From JAMCRM01 sp041685075 (lineage in GTDB: Bacteria > Acidobacteriota > Terriglobia > Bryobacterales > Bryobacteraceae): a DNA stretch of 16,517 nucleotides. Under the pieces are notes generated by a model, which made no database searches, was not told the DNA's origin, and saw only the letters and a program-made list of their open reading frames with translations. The stretch spans positions 1 through 16,517 of the forward strand of contig JAWLGN010000110.1 in assembly GCA_041685075.1 (NCBI GenBank), read 5' to 3'. A program made the translations under genes and the position numbers. Shown here piece by piece: positions 1 through 7,265 of this stretch. Each line of letters begins with the position of its first letter. Position 1 is the first letter of the stretch.

Positions 1-43
1 CCATGGTCAGGTGTCGCAAACGGCACCTCCAGCCTTCAAAGTA

Positions 44-96
44 CCACTACCCTGCCCGCCGGTAGTGGACCCACCGGCACGATCCCTGGCCGGTGG
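44..96. repeat. Two tandem perfect inverted repeats upstream of the ABM gene
   Basis: Two hairpin-capable inverted repeats lie back to back in the leader region before the gene at 141. The first has arms CCACTACC (44-51) and GGTAGTGG (61-68) with a 9-nt loop. The second has arms CCACCGGC (71-78) and GCCGGTGG (89-96) with a 10-nt loop. A third, mutually exclusive pairing joins GCCGGT (58-63) to ACCGGC (73-78). No T-run follows either stem, so a classical intrinsic terminator is unlikely. An operator, an attenuator-like RNA switch, or the terminator of a gene left of the window are all possible. The repeats are seen directly; the function is unknown. Confidence 0.55.
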
Positions 97-140
97 TGGC
101 GGGGCTTACACATCCGGTCCCGGTCGTGTAGCATTGCTCT

Positions 141-440
141 ATGGCAGAAAAACCATTGATCGTGGTGGCAGAGATGGCTGCTCGCGCCGGCAAGGAGGCT
201 GAACTCGAAGAGCGCCTGCTCGCGCTCATCGAGCCGACCCGCAAGGAGGAGGGCTGCAACGAGTACCTCCTGCACCGCAGCACCAAGGAACCGGGGCGTT
301 TCGTATTCTATGAGAACTGGACCTGCGCCGAGTCGTTGGATCGCCATCTTGCATCGCCCCACATGAAGGACTTCCTCCACACCGTCAGTAGCCTGCTCGA
401 AGAACCGCCGCGCATCGCCGGTTACGAGCGGATCGCCTGA
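141..440 (+). CDS. Antibiotic biosynthesis monooxygenase (ABM) family protein, putative quinol monooxygenase
   Basis: This 99-residue protein matches the small ferredoxin-like-fold ABM family (YgiN-like), usually dimeric and cytoplasmic. The N-terminal strand LIVVAEM is followed by a helix rich in Glu and Lys (about 18-37). Then comes the family signature: an EYLLH strand (about 41-45), the PGRFVFYENW strand (about 51-60) and H69 in an LDRHLASPHM stretch. The length is typical. Members range from quinol monooxygenases to heme-degrading enzymes and many have no known substrate, so the exact reaction cannot be assigned. ATG 141 is chosen because the family fold begins at once; no clear Shine-Dalgarno precedes it. 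A weak -10-like TAGCAT (129-134) sits so close that a nearly leaderless transcript is possible. The gene converges on the porin with 9 bp between stop codons. Confidence 0.85.
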   Translation: MAEKPLIVVAEMAARAGKEAELEERLLALIEPTRKEEGCNEYLLHRSTKEPGRFVFYENWTCAESLDRHLASPHMKDFLHTVSSLLEEPPRIAGYERIA

Positions 441-449
441 AGGCGGGGC

Positions 450-1883
450 TCAGAATCGGTAGAGCAGTTCCAGGTATCCGAAACTGCCGTCGGATCCCTC
501 CGGATAAATAGCTTCCACCACGCCGCCCCCGCGCGCGTGGCCGAAGTAGGCGTGTAGCGTGAGGGCGGGGGAGACGCGCCAGTCGGCGCTGACGTCGTAG
601 AGGGCGGCCAGGCCGCGCCGGCCGAACCCCGGGCGACCGATGTAGCCGAAGCTCCGGGGCTCGAACGCGCCGCCCCCGAGGTACCAGAGGTCGTTGCGCT
701 CGGCCAGCCGCAGCGCATGTGCTTCGGCCCGTATCGTAACGGCCGTGTGGGGGCGAAGCATGACCTGCCCGAACAGGTCCTGGATGTTCATCAGGTTGTA
801 GAACGGGAAGCGCGCGTAGACGCGGGGCGTGGGGAGGATCTGGAAAAAGGTGCCGTGATCGCCGTCCAGGGGGTTGCCGTCGCCGCTGCCGTGCCAGAAG
901 CCCGCGCGCAGCCACGGCCGGATGGATGGAAGCACCGGCGGCTGCCAACCGGCCTCCACCGCCAGAGCCCCCGCGCCGTGGTCCAGGTTTCCCCATGCGC
1001 CGGTCTGCAGTGCGCCCCACAACAGCGCGTCCACCGTCCCGGCCTGCGTGCGGGTAGCCAGGATCGCGTGGCCGCCGATGGTCCCCAGCCGGATGCTGTC
1101 CAGGTCCGGAAGCCGCAAAACGGCGGGACGGTTGTCTGTTTTTACGACATCGCGCCAGTCCTGGTAATAAATTCCAAACAGCCGCCATTCGAGCTGGGAA
1201 GTTTTTCCGGGCACCTGCCGGGTGAGGGCGGCATAACCCAGGGCAGTGTCCAGGTTCCCCCAGCCGTTGACCCGGAAGACCCCGCGGGTGGCCAGTGCGC
1301 CCATGGCCGTGACATTGGTGCGGGCGCCGTTCCAGGAGTAGTGCGCCCCATCGAAACTCCTGCCCACGTGGCTCCAGCCGAAGTTGCCGATCAGGCGCTG
1401 TTGAATGCGGTCGCGCTTCAGGGCTGCCAGCGTGGGGTCGACGGGCGTCACCTCGGCGCCGTCGAGAAACTCGAAACGGCCGAGCCGCAGGCTCTGGCGC
1501 GGCGAGCCCCCCAACTGCTTCAACCGCACGAACGCCTGCTTGGGGAAGAGATTGATGGCGTTGCGTTCGTTATTGTTGGCGGCGAAGTAGTTGGCTCCCA
1601 AACCCAACTGGAGCTGCGGCGCGGGCGCCAGGGCGTCGTCGGGCAGTCCCAGGAGCAGCGGCGCGGCAAGCTCCACCTGCCAGTCCCAGGCGGCGCGCTG
1701 TTGGCCGATTCCCAGCCGCAGCAGGTTGCCCGAAAATGCGTAGGTGCTGTTGCCGGCGCCTTCAAACCAATCCCATACTTCCAAACGCGAGCGGAGACTG
1801 CCCTGGATCTCGAGCGGCTGCGCGGCGGCGGCGCAGACGGCCACTGCCATCAGCATGGCTGAGCGTCGTGTTGCACGGAGCAC
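450..1883 (-). CDS. Alginate-export-type outer-membrane porin (AlgE-like beta-barrel)
   Basis: The 477-residue product has a signal peptide (hydrophobic stretch about 10-21, probable cleavage after the AAAA run before QPLE) and then alternating amphipathic strands. It resembles the alginate_exp family of 18-stranded outer-membrane barrels: an LRSRLEVWDWF opening, an FVRLKQLGGSPRQSLRLGR segment and an SHVGRSFDGAHYSW segment. The protein ends in LELLYRF; a terminal Phe is the usual beta-barrel assembly signal. Many members outside Pseudomonas act as general or specific anion porins, so alginate itself is not implied. The start is GTG at 1883, supported by GGAAGG six bases upstream; internal ATG codons at 1856 and 1850 would shorten the signal peptide. 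The gene is divergent from nrfHA across 64 bp, hinting at joint control and perhaps at anion entry for nitrite respiration. That link is inference. Confidence 0.85.
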   Translation of the reverse strand: MLRATRRSAMLMAVAVCAAAAQPLEIQGSLRSRLEVWDWFEGAGNSTYAFSGNLLRLGIGQQRAAWDWQVELAAPLLLGLPDDALAPAPQLQLGLGANYFAANNNERNAINLFPKQAFVRLKQLGGSPRQSLRLGRFEFLDGAEVTPVDPTLAALKRDRIQQRLIGNFGWSHVGRSFDGAHYSWNGARTNVTAMGALATRGVFRVNGWGNLDTALGYAALTRQVPGKTSQLEWRLFGIYYQDWRDVVKTDNRPAVLRLPDLDSIRLGTIGGHAILATRTQAGTVDALLWGALQTGAWGNLDHGAGALAVEAGWQPPVLPSIRPWLRAGFWHGSGDGNPLDGDHGTFFQILPTPRVYARFPFYNLMNIQDLFGQVMLRPHTAVTIRAEAHALRLAERNDLWYLGGGAFEPRSFGYIGRPGFGRRGLAALYDVSADWRVSPALTLHAYFGHARGGGVVEAIYPEGSDGSFGYLELLYRF

Positions 1884-1907
1884 ATCCCGCCTTCCGCAGT
1901 TCAGATA

Positions 1908-1915
1908 CCAATTGG
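1908..1915. promoter_or_regulatory. Palindrome CCAATTGG in the porin/nrfHA divergent gap
   Basis: A perfect 8-bp palindrome lies inside the 64-bp gap shared by the porin gene and nrfH. The gap is the only place from which both could be controlled. No convincing -35/-10 pair is seen on either strand and no longer dyad flanks the palindrome, so an operator role is only a suggestion. Confidence 0.25.
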
Positions 1916-1947
1916 GAAGAACGCGTCTCTATGTTATCCATGTGAAG

Positions 1948-2421
1948 ATGCCGGAGCACAAGCCGCGGCGCGGCGAACGGGGAGTCGGAGCGCTGGTACT
2001 GCTGGCGGTCCTGGTGGGCGCCATGCTGGGAATCGGCCTCTATACCTTCGGCTACGCCAAAGGATCGTCTTACCTCACCGACGACCCTGCGGCGTGCGCC
2101 AACTGCCACGTCATGCGGGAGCAGTTCGAAAGCTGGATGAAGTCCACACATGGCCGCGTGGCCGTCTGCAACGACTGCCATACGCCCCCGGGGCTGGTTT
2201 CCAAGTACGTGACCAAGGCGGTGAACGGCTTCAACCACTCCCTGGCCTTCACCACGGGGCGCTTTCCCGACCAGATCCGGATTACCCAACGCAACTTCGA
2301 CGTCGCCGAGTCGGCCTGCCTGAAGTGCCACGCCGATATCGTAGAGGCCATCCGCGCCACCCGCGAGCACAACCAGGACGTCTCCTGCATTGCCTGCCAT
2401 TCGCGCGTGGGGCACATGTGA
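1948..2421 (+). CDS. nrfH: Cytochrome c nitrite reductase small subunit NrfH (NapC/NirT family)
   Basis: This 157-residue tetraheme protein oxidises membrane quinol and passes electrons to NrfA. One membrane anchor spans about residues 13-35. Four CxxCH heme sites follow: C50-H54, C74-H78, C124-H128 and C147-H151. The first is followed by Met56 (CxxCHxM), as in NrfH, where that Met is the unusual ligand of the first heme. The length is normal for the family. ATG 1948 is chosen because the basic N-terminus leads straight into the anchor; GTG 1942, two codons upstream, is equally possible. The open frame continues farther upstream but there lies antisense to the porin and has no homology. No strong Shine-Dalgarno is seen. 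NrfA starts 7 bp after the stop, so the two form an operon. Confidence 0.93.
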   Translation: MPEHKPRRGERGVGALVLLAVLVGAMLGIGLYTFGYAKGSSYLTDDPAACANCHVMREQFESWMKSTHGRVAVCNDCHTPPGLVSKYVTKAVNGFNHSLAFTTGRFPDQIRITQRNFDVAESACLKCHADIVEAIRATREHNQDVSCIACHSRVGHM

Positions 2422-2428
2422 AATCGAT

Positions 2429-3829
2429 ATGACCAGGAAACTGATTTTCGTGGTGGTGATCGCAACCGTCGTGACCCTGGGTCTGGCGGCCCTGCTGGTG
2501 AACATCTTCGAGCGGCGGCAGGAGGCTCGCAATCCCTTCTTCCGCGTGGTGGAGATCGACGACAATACCGAGGACCCGGCCATCTGGGGCAAGAACTTCC
2601 CCATGCAGTACGACACCTACCGGCGCACCGTCGATCAGGAGCGCACCCGCTACGGGGGATCCGAAGCGCTGCGGCACCTGCCGACCGACGTCGATCCCCG
2701 CAGCACCGTGGCGCAGAGCAAGCTGGAGGACGACCCGCGCCTCACCACCATGTGGGCCGGCTACGCCTTCGCCACCGATTTCCGCGAGGAGCGCGGCCAC
2801 GCCCACATGCTGGTGGACCAGCGCTTTACTCGCCGGGTGCTGGAGTTCAAGCAGCCGGGTACCTGCCTGAACTGCCATGCCTCCACCTACGTAGCCATGA
2901 AGAAGCTGGGCAACGGCGACCTGTTCGCCGGCTTCGACAAGATCAACGCCATGACCTATGCCGAGGCCACCCAGACCGTGACGCACCCGGTCGCCTGCAT
3001 CGACTGCCACGACCCCCAGACCATGCAACTGCGCATTACGCGCCCGGCATTCATGAACGGTCTCCGCGCCTACAAGGCCTCCCAGGGCATCGAGAACTAC
3101 GACTGGCGGCAGGCCACGGCCCAGGAGATGCGCACTTACGTCTGCGCCCAGTGCCACGTGGAGTACTACTTCCAGGGACCCGAAAAGCGGCTGGTCTTCC
3201 CCTGGGACAAGGGGCTGGGGGTGGATGCGGCGCTGGCTTACTACGACGAGATCGGCTTTCACGACTGGGTGCATGCCGAAACCGGGGCGCGTGTGCTGAA
3301 GGCCCAGCACCCCGAGTTCGAGACCTTCAGCATGGGCACCCACGGCCGCGCCGGGGTGGCCTGCGCCGACTGCCACATGCCCTACATGCGGATGGGCGGC
3401 ACCAAGGTGAGCGATCACCAGGTACGCAGCCCGCTGCTCAACATCAACCGCGCCTGCCAGCCCTGCCATTCCGTCCCGGAAGAGGAGCTGAAGGAGCGCG
3501 CCGAAACGCTGCAATCCCGCTTCCTCAACGCGCGCGATGTGGCGATGAACGCCGTGGTGGACCTCATCGCCGACCTGCGCGACGCCCGCAAGGCCGGCCG
3601 CAGCGACGCGGAACTCGAAGCCGCGCGCAACTTCCAGCGCCGCGCGCAGTTCATGGTGGACTACGTGGAGGCGGAGAACTCCATGGGATTCCACGCCTCC
3701 AGCGAGGTGCTGCGCGTGCTGACCGCGGCCACCGACGCCGCGCGCAAGGGCCAGCTCGCGCTGCGCGGCGTGGATCCCAAGCGGTGGCAGGAGAAGCCCG
3801 CCTCCCCGGAGCCTCCGGGCAGGCAGTAG
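2429..3829 (+). CDS. nrfA: Ammonia-forming cytochrome c nitrite reductase NrfA (pentaheme)
   Basis: This 466-residue protein performs the six-electron reduction of nitrite to ammonium in the periplasm, fed by NrfH. An N-terminal hydrophobic segment (about 5-24) lacks an obvious cleavage site, so it may be a membrane anchor. Heme sites are C146-H150, C190-H194, C239-H243, C312-H316 and C343-H347. The first, the catalytic heme, is CLNCH where most NrfA proteins have CxxCK. Other active-site features are present: E245-Y246 in HVEYYF, and K291, Q293 and H294 in LKAQH, matching the calcium ligands and catalytic Tyr and His of the E. coli enzyme. R132 or R135/R136 may serve as the catalytic Arg. 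Extra His ligands include H305 and H330. ATG 2429 is chosen because it opens the hydrophobic segment; translation is probably coupled to nrfH. The gene ends 4 bp before the convergent TMEM43-type gene. Confidence 0.95.
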   Translation: MTRKLIFVVVIATVVTLGLAALLVNIFERRQEARNPFFRVVEIDDNTEDPAIWGKNFPMQYDTYRRTVDQERTRYGGSEALRHLPTDVDPRSTVAQSKLEDDPRLTTMWAGYAFATDFREERGHAHMLVDQRFTRRVLEFKQPGTCLNCHASTYVAMKKLGNGDLFAGFDKINAMTYAEATQTVTHPVACIDCHDPQTMQLRITRPAFMNGLRAYKASQGIENYDWRQATAQEMRTYVCAQCHVEYYFQGPEKRLVFPWDKGLGVDAALAYYDEIGFHDWVHAETGARVLKAQHPEFETFSMGTHGRAGVACADCHMPYMRMGGTKVSDHQVRSPLLNINRACQPCHSVPEEELKERAETLQSRFLNARDVAMNAVVDLIADLRDARKAGRSDAELEAARNFQRRAQFMVDYVEAENSMGFHASSEVLRVLTAATDAARKGQLALRGVDPKRWQEKPASPEPPGRQ

Positions 3830-3833
3830 CCGG

Positions 3834-4994
3834 TTAGCGTGCGCCCGCGGCGCGGGCCTTTGCAGGCGCGCGCCGCCCCAGCCGGATGATCGCGGCCACC
3901 GCTACCAGCAGCGCAATCCCCGCCAGCGCCGCGCCGAGCAGCGGCCGGTGGGCGATCCACGCGCTGGCGATGGTCAGCAGCGCCAGGCAGAGCCCCAGCG
4001 CAAGGGAGAGCAGCCCCACTCCCCTGCGGACCATGCCGCCCAACAGCGGTACCGCGCCGCCCAGGGTGGCGAGCGGCCCGAACAGCAGAGCCAGCCCGAA
4101 GACCATGAGCGCTAGTCCCACGCCGCGCAGTATCCAGGTGCGCAGCGTGTTGCGGCGGAGCGCGGTTTCAAACATGGCGGCCGCACTCAGGGTCCCCATC
4201 TCCACCAGGTCGATCTCGCCCCCGGCATCCGCCCTGTAAGGCCCGAAGCTGTCGCCGGCCTGGCGCGCCACCACGGTCGCTTCGCACGGCCTCACCTGGC
4301 TGAACAGAATGCGGAGGTCCCCCGGCTGCGGCGACTCGGGGTTGCCGGTCTGAAAACCCGAATCTATCGGCCGCGCCCGCCCCCTGAGGGCATCCGGCAG
4401 GGTAGCGGAGGAGATGTCCACCGGGCCGGCGCTCTTCAGCCTGCCCGTCTGCCCGGCGTTCAGCCGGAAGGCTCCCAGGGTGACGTGCCGGGCCGGGAAG
4501 TTTGCCGAGCGCAGCGGCATGGGCGGGTTCTCGTGGCCGTCGGGCTGCTTGAATTTTGACGAGTCGATGGGCCGCTCGGACCAGACAAGCTCGTAGCGAT
4601 AAGTTTTCCTGGCAGTCTGGCGGTTGTCGCGGCTGCCGCTGCTCTTTGTGCTGGAGGTTTCCTTCCACTGGTACATCTCCACCTTGCGTTCCAGCCGGAT
4701 GGCGTTGGCCGAGACGTTGAACAGCGGGTCCGCGACGGTTTCCGTGGTGGTGGCGAGGCCCGCCACGTGCACCAGCCGCCCTTCGTTGGCCGGGTCCACG
4801 CGTTCGGCCTCGACGCTGGCCACCTCGCCGGCGCCCTGGGCCAGCGACCGCGCGGTCCGCACCGCATATCCTTCATTGAGCCAGAGCAGGACGAAGGCGG
4901 CCGCTAGTAGAACCAGCCCCACGATCATGCCCTTGAAGGAGGCTCTCAGCGGGCCTCCGTAATCTGCGCCGGCGCGCTCCGCAAAGCTGCTCAT
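3834..4994 (-). CDS. TMEM43 family membrane protein
   Basis: This 386-residue protein matches the TMEM43 (DUF1625) family, known from the human inner-nuclear-membrane protein LUMA and from scattered bacteria; the bacterial function is unknown. One membrane helix lies at about 22-40 (MIVGLVLLAAAFVLLWLNEG). A large soluble domain follows, probably extracytoplasmic, with the family-typical DPANEGRLVHVAG and ERKVEMYQWKE segments. Three or four further helices fill the last 100 residues, and the tail is basic. ATG at 4994 is chosen because it begins the conserved N-terminus; the upstream in-frame extension to 5090 is proline- and arginine-rich and overlaps the Shine-Dalgarno region of the divergent ATPase. 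The gene is monocistronic, converging with nrfA and diverging from the P-type ATPase. No link to either is shown by the sequence. Confidence 0.85.
   Translation of the reverse strand: MSSFAERAGADYGGPLRASFKGMIVGLVLLAAAFVLLWLNEGYAVRTARSLAQGAGEVASVEAERVDPANEGRLVHVAGLATTTETVADPLFNVSANAIRLERKVEMYQWKETSSTKSSGSRDNRQTARKTYRYELVWSERPIDSSKFKQPDGHENPPMPLRSANFPARHVTLGAFRLNAGQTGRLKSAGPVDISSATLPDALRGRARPIDSGFQTGNPESPQPGDLRILFSQVRPCEATVVARQAGDSFGPYRADAGGEIDLVEMGTLSAAAMFETALRRNTLRTWILRGVGLALMVFGLALLFGPLATLGGAVPLLGGMVRRGVGLLSLALGLCLALLTIASAWIAHRPLLGAALAGIALLVAVAAIIRLGRRAPAKARAAGAR
3843..3857 (+). terminator. Possible nrfA terminator hairpin
   Basis: GCCCGC (3843-3848) and GCGGGC (3852-3857) form a 6-bp GC stem with a 3-base loop, followed by CTTT. 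It lies 14 bp past the nrfA stop, inside the end of the convergent TMEM43-type gene. The T-run is short, so this is a weak candidate. Confidence 0.3.
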
Positions 4995-5059
4995 AGGTTC
5001 CAAAATCGTACTCTGCCGGAAGCCCGAGCGCAATCGTCCCCGTGGCCCGGCGCCTGCGG

Positions 5060-5065
5060 GATAAT
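5060..5065 (+). promoter_or_regulatory. -10-like GATAAT upstream of the metal ATPase
   Basis: GATAAT (one mismatch to TATAAT) sits in an AT-rich island, ATAATAAAA, within an otherwise very G+C-rich divergent gap, 28 bp before the Shine-Dalgarno of the ATPase. No good -35 box is seen 16-18 bp upstream. The same island read on the minus strand gives TATTAT, which could serve the TMEM43-type gene. Confidence 0.25.
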
Positions 5066-5092
5066 AAAAGGGCCGCCCCCCCAAGGGCACTC

Positions 5093-5098
5093 AGGAGG
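5093..5098 (+). promoter_or_regulatory. Shine-Dalgarno AGGAGG that places the ATPase start at AUC
   Basis: A perfect AGGAGG at 5093-5098 ends 7 bases before ATC 5106 and 40 bases before the first in-frame ATG (5139). No ATG, GTG or TTG occurs in the ATPase frame between them. This site therefore argues for initiation at ATC 5106, or less likely at CTC 5103. Confidence 0.6.
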
Positions 5099-5105
5099 GA
5101 AGCTC

Positions 5106-7265
5106 ATCCGGACTACCGCGGAGTTCAAAATCCAGGGTATGGATTGCGCTCAGGAGGTGTCTCTGCTGCGCCGCCAACTGAGCCGCCGGCCGGGCGTCCA
5201 TCACCTGGATTTCCACGTTCTGGAAGGACGGATGCGGGTGGAGTTCGACCCGCGGCGGATCACCGCGGAGCAGCTTGCCGGCGCCGTGGCCTTGACGGGT
5301 ATGCGCGCGCAGCCGTGGGCGGCCGCGCAGCCCCGCGAAGGATGGCTGCACCGCCGGTGGCGCCTCCTCACCACGGCGGCGAGCGGGGCGCTGGTGACCG
5401 TCGGGATGTTGCTGGAGTTGGCGGCCTCGGACCGCCCCCTGGCTGCCCTGCTGGGCGCTCACGGGGAGCACGGCGCGGCGCCGCTGGCGGCCTTGTTGTG
5501 CTATCTGGCTGCGGCGGTGGTGGGTTTCGGTCCCTCGCTGCCCAAGGCTGCCTCCGCGGCCAAGGCCCTGCGGCCGGACCTGCACGTGTTGATGACGGTT
5601 TCTATCATCGGCGCCTTCGTGCTCGGCGAGGGTTTCGAGGGCGGCAGTCTGGCATTTCTCTTCGCCCTGGCCGGAATGGTGGAAAGCTGGAGCATCGGGA
5701 AGGCGCGTTCGGCCATTTCATCCCTGATGCGCCTTTCACCCGCCAGCGCCGCCGTCGTCGAGGGCGGCACGGAGCGGCGCGTGCCTGCGGAGTCGCTGCG
5801 GACAGGAGACCGGGTGCGGGTGCGGCCGGGCGAGCGCATCCCCTGCGACGGCACCGTGGCGGCGGGGCGCTCCACGGTAGACCAGGCCATCATTACCGGC
5901 GAATCGCTGCCGGTGGAGAAGGAACCCAACTCCCAGGTCTGGGCCGGCACCATGAACGGAGAAGGCGTGCTCGAGGTGCGGGTCACGCGCGAGCCATCGG
6001 ATACGACGCTGGCGCGCATCATCCGGATGGTGCAGGAATCCGCCCACCGGCGCGCCCCCAGCGAGCAGTTCGTCGAGCGCTTCGCGCGCTACTACACCCC
6101 CGCCATGCTGGCCCTGGCCGCGGGGGTGATCCTGCTGCCGCCGCTCGCCTGGGGCGCCGCCTGGAGCTACTGGTTTTACCAGGGCATGGTGATCCTGCTG
6201 ATCTCCTGCCCCTGCGCCCTGGTGATCTCGACCCCCGTGACCATTACCGCGGCGCTGGCTTCGGCCGCGCGGCACGGCGTATTGATCAAAGGCGGAGCCT
6301 ATCTGGAGGAGGCCGCGCGCCTGAAAGTGGTGGCCTTCGATAAGACCGGGGTCCTGACTCGCGGGCGGCCGGCCGTCGAGCAGTTCGTCCCCCTCAACGG
6401 CCGCGGCGCGCGCGAATGCCTGGGGCACTTGGCCGCCCTGGAGCACACCAGCGAACACCCGCTGGCCCGGGCCGTAGTGGAGTACGCCGCGGGCGAAGGC
6501 GTCAGGCCGGCCGTGGCAGCAGGTTTCCGGTCGCTGCCCGGCAGGGGCGCGCAGGCGGAAGTCGGCGGAAAGACCTTCTGGGCAGGCAGCCAGCGGCTGC
6601 TGCGGGAAAAGGGCCTGGCCACCGAAGAAGTTCGCCGCGCGCTCGAACGTCTGGAGGATTCCGACCACACGGCCGTGGCCTGCGGCACCGAAGACGAGGT
6701 CTGGGCCGTGGTGGGGCTGCGCGACCCCGTGCGACCCGAGGCTGTCGCCGCGCTCGACCAGCTTCGCCGCGCCGGCATCCACCTGTTCATGCTCACCGGA
6801 GATAATCGCGCCACCGCGCAGGCCGTGGCCCGCCAACTGAAGCTCGCCAGCTTCCGCTCCGACCTGCTGCCTGAAGACAAGGCTGCCGCCGTGGCCGAGC
6901 TGCGCAACGCCCACGACGCCGTAGCGATGGTGGGGGACGGGGTGAACGATGCGCAGGCCATGTCCAGCGCTTCGGTGGGGATCGCGCTCGGCCGGGGCGC
7001 TACGGACGTGGCGCTCGAAACCGCCGATATCGTGCTGGCGTCGGACGACCTGGCGCGCCTGCCCTTCCTGGTGCGCCATGCGCGCCGCGCGGCGCGCGTT
7101 ATCCGGCAGAACGTGGCCGCCGCCCTGGCCTTGAAAGCGGCCTTCCTGGGGCTGGCCGCCCTGGGGCTGGCGACACTCTGGATGGCGGTGCTGGCGGATA
7201 TGGGAGCCAGCCTGCTGGTGACCTTCAACGGCCTGCGCCTGTTGCGGGCGGAGAACAAGATATGA
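5106..7265 (+). CDS. Heavy-metal exporting P1B-type ATPase (Zn/Cd/Pb class, ZntA-like)
   Basis: This inner-membrane pump uses ATP to expel divalent soft metals. Residues here are counted from Met 5139. An N-terminal HMA-like domain carries MDCAQEV, so the usual CxxC has lost its second Cys to Glu. Then come the TGES actuator motif (253-256), the CPC transmembrane metal site (357-359), the phosphorylated D401 in DKTGVLT, SEHPLA, TGDN and GDGVND. The last helices contain ALALKAAF and ADMGASLLVTFNGLRLL, the Lys and Asp-x-Gly signature of the P1B-2 (Zn/Cd/Pb) group. The start is set at AUC 5106: reading from there supplies the first HMA strand (TTAEFKIQG) and fits the AGGAGG, whereas ATG 5139 falls inside the metal-binding motif. 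If AUC is not used, the protein is 708 rather than 719 residues. No metal-sensing regulator lies beside it. Confidence 0.9.
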   Translation: MRTTAEFKIQGMDCAQEVSLLRRQLSRRPGVHHLDFHVLEGRMRVEFDPRRITAEQLAGAVALTGMRAQPWAAAQPREGWLHRRWRLLTTAASGALVTVGMLLELAASDRPLAALLGAHGEHGAAPLAALLCYLAAAVVGFGPSLPKAASAAKALRPDLHVLMTVSIIGAFVLGEGFEGGSLAFLFALAGMVESWSIGKARSAISSLMRLSPASAAVVEGGTERRVPAESLRTGDRVRVRPGERIPCDGTVAAGRSTVDQAIITGESLPVEKEPNSQVWAGTMNGEGVLEVRVTREPSDTTLARIIRMVQESAHRRAPSEQFVERFARYYTPAMLALAAGVILLPPLAWGAAWSYWFYQGMVILLISCPCALVISTPVTITAALASAARHGVLIKGGAYLEEAARLKVVAFDKTGVLTRGRPAVEQFVPLNGRGARECLGHLAALEHTSEHPLARAVVEYAAGEGVRPAVAAGFRSLPGRGAQAEVGGKTFWAGSQRLLREKGLATEEVRRALERLEDSDHTAVACGTEDEVWAVVGLRDPVRPEAVAALDQLRRAGIHLFMLTGDNRATAQAVARQLKLASFRSDLLPEDKAAAVAELRNAHDAVAMVGDGVNDAQAMSSASVGIALGRGATDVALETADIVLASDDLARLPFLVRHARRAARVIRQNVAAALALKAAFLGLAALGLATLWMAVLADMGASLLVTFNGLRLLRAENKI

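Noticed and set aside
44..96. The tandem inverted repeats as the start of a CRISPR array or an IS end.
   Set aside because: There are only two differing units, no regular spacers, no target duplication and no transposase nearby.
717..1862. A 381-codon open frame on the plus strand opposite the porin.
   Set aside because: It lies fully antisense to a convincing outer-membrane barrel gene, has no recognisable domain, and is explained by the high G+C content.
1744..1947. In-frame upstream extension of nrfH.
   Set aside because: It overlaps the 5' end of the porin gene in antisense, carries no homology, and would bury the membrane anchor behind 68 extra residues.
2282..3694. A 470-codon open frame on the minus strand opposite nrfA.
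   Set aside because: The plus strand encodes five heme motifs and all NrfA active-site residues; the minus frame is a His/Val/Gly-rich shadow.
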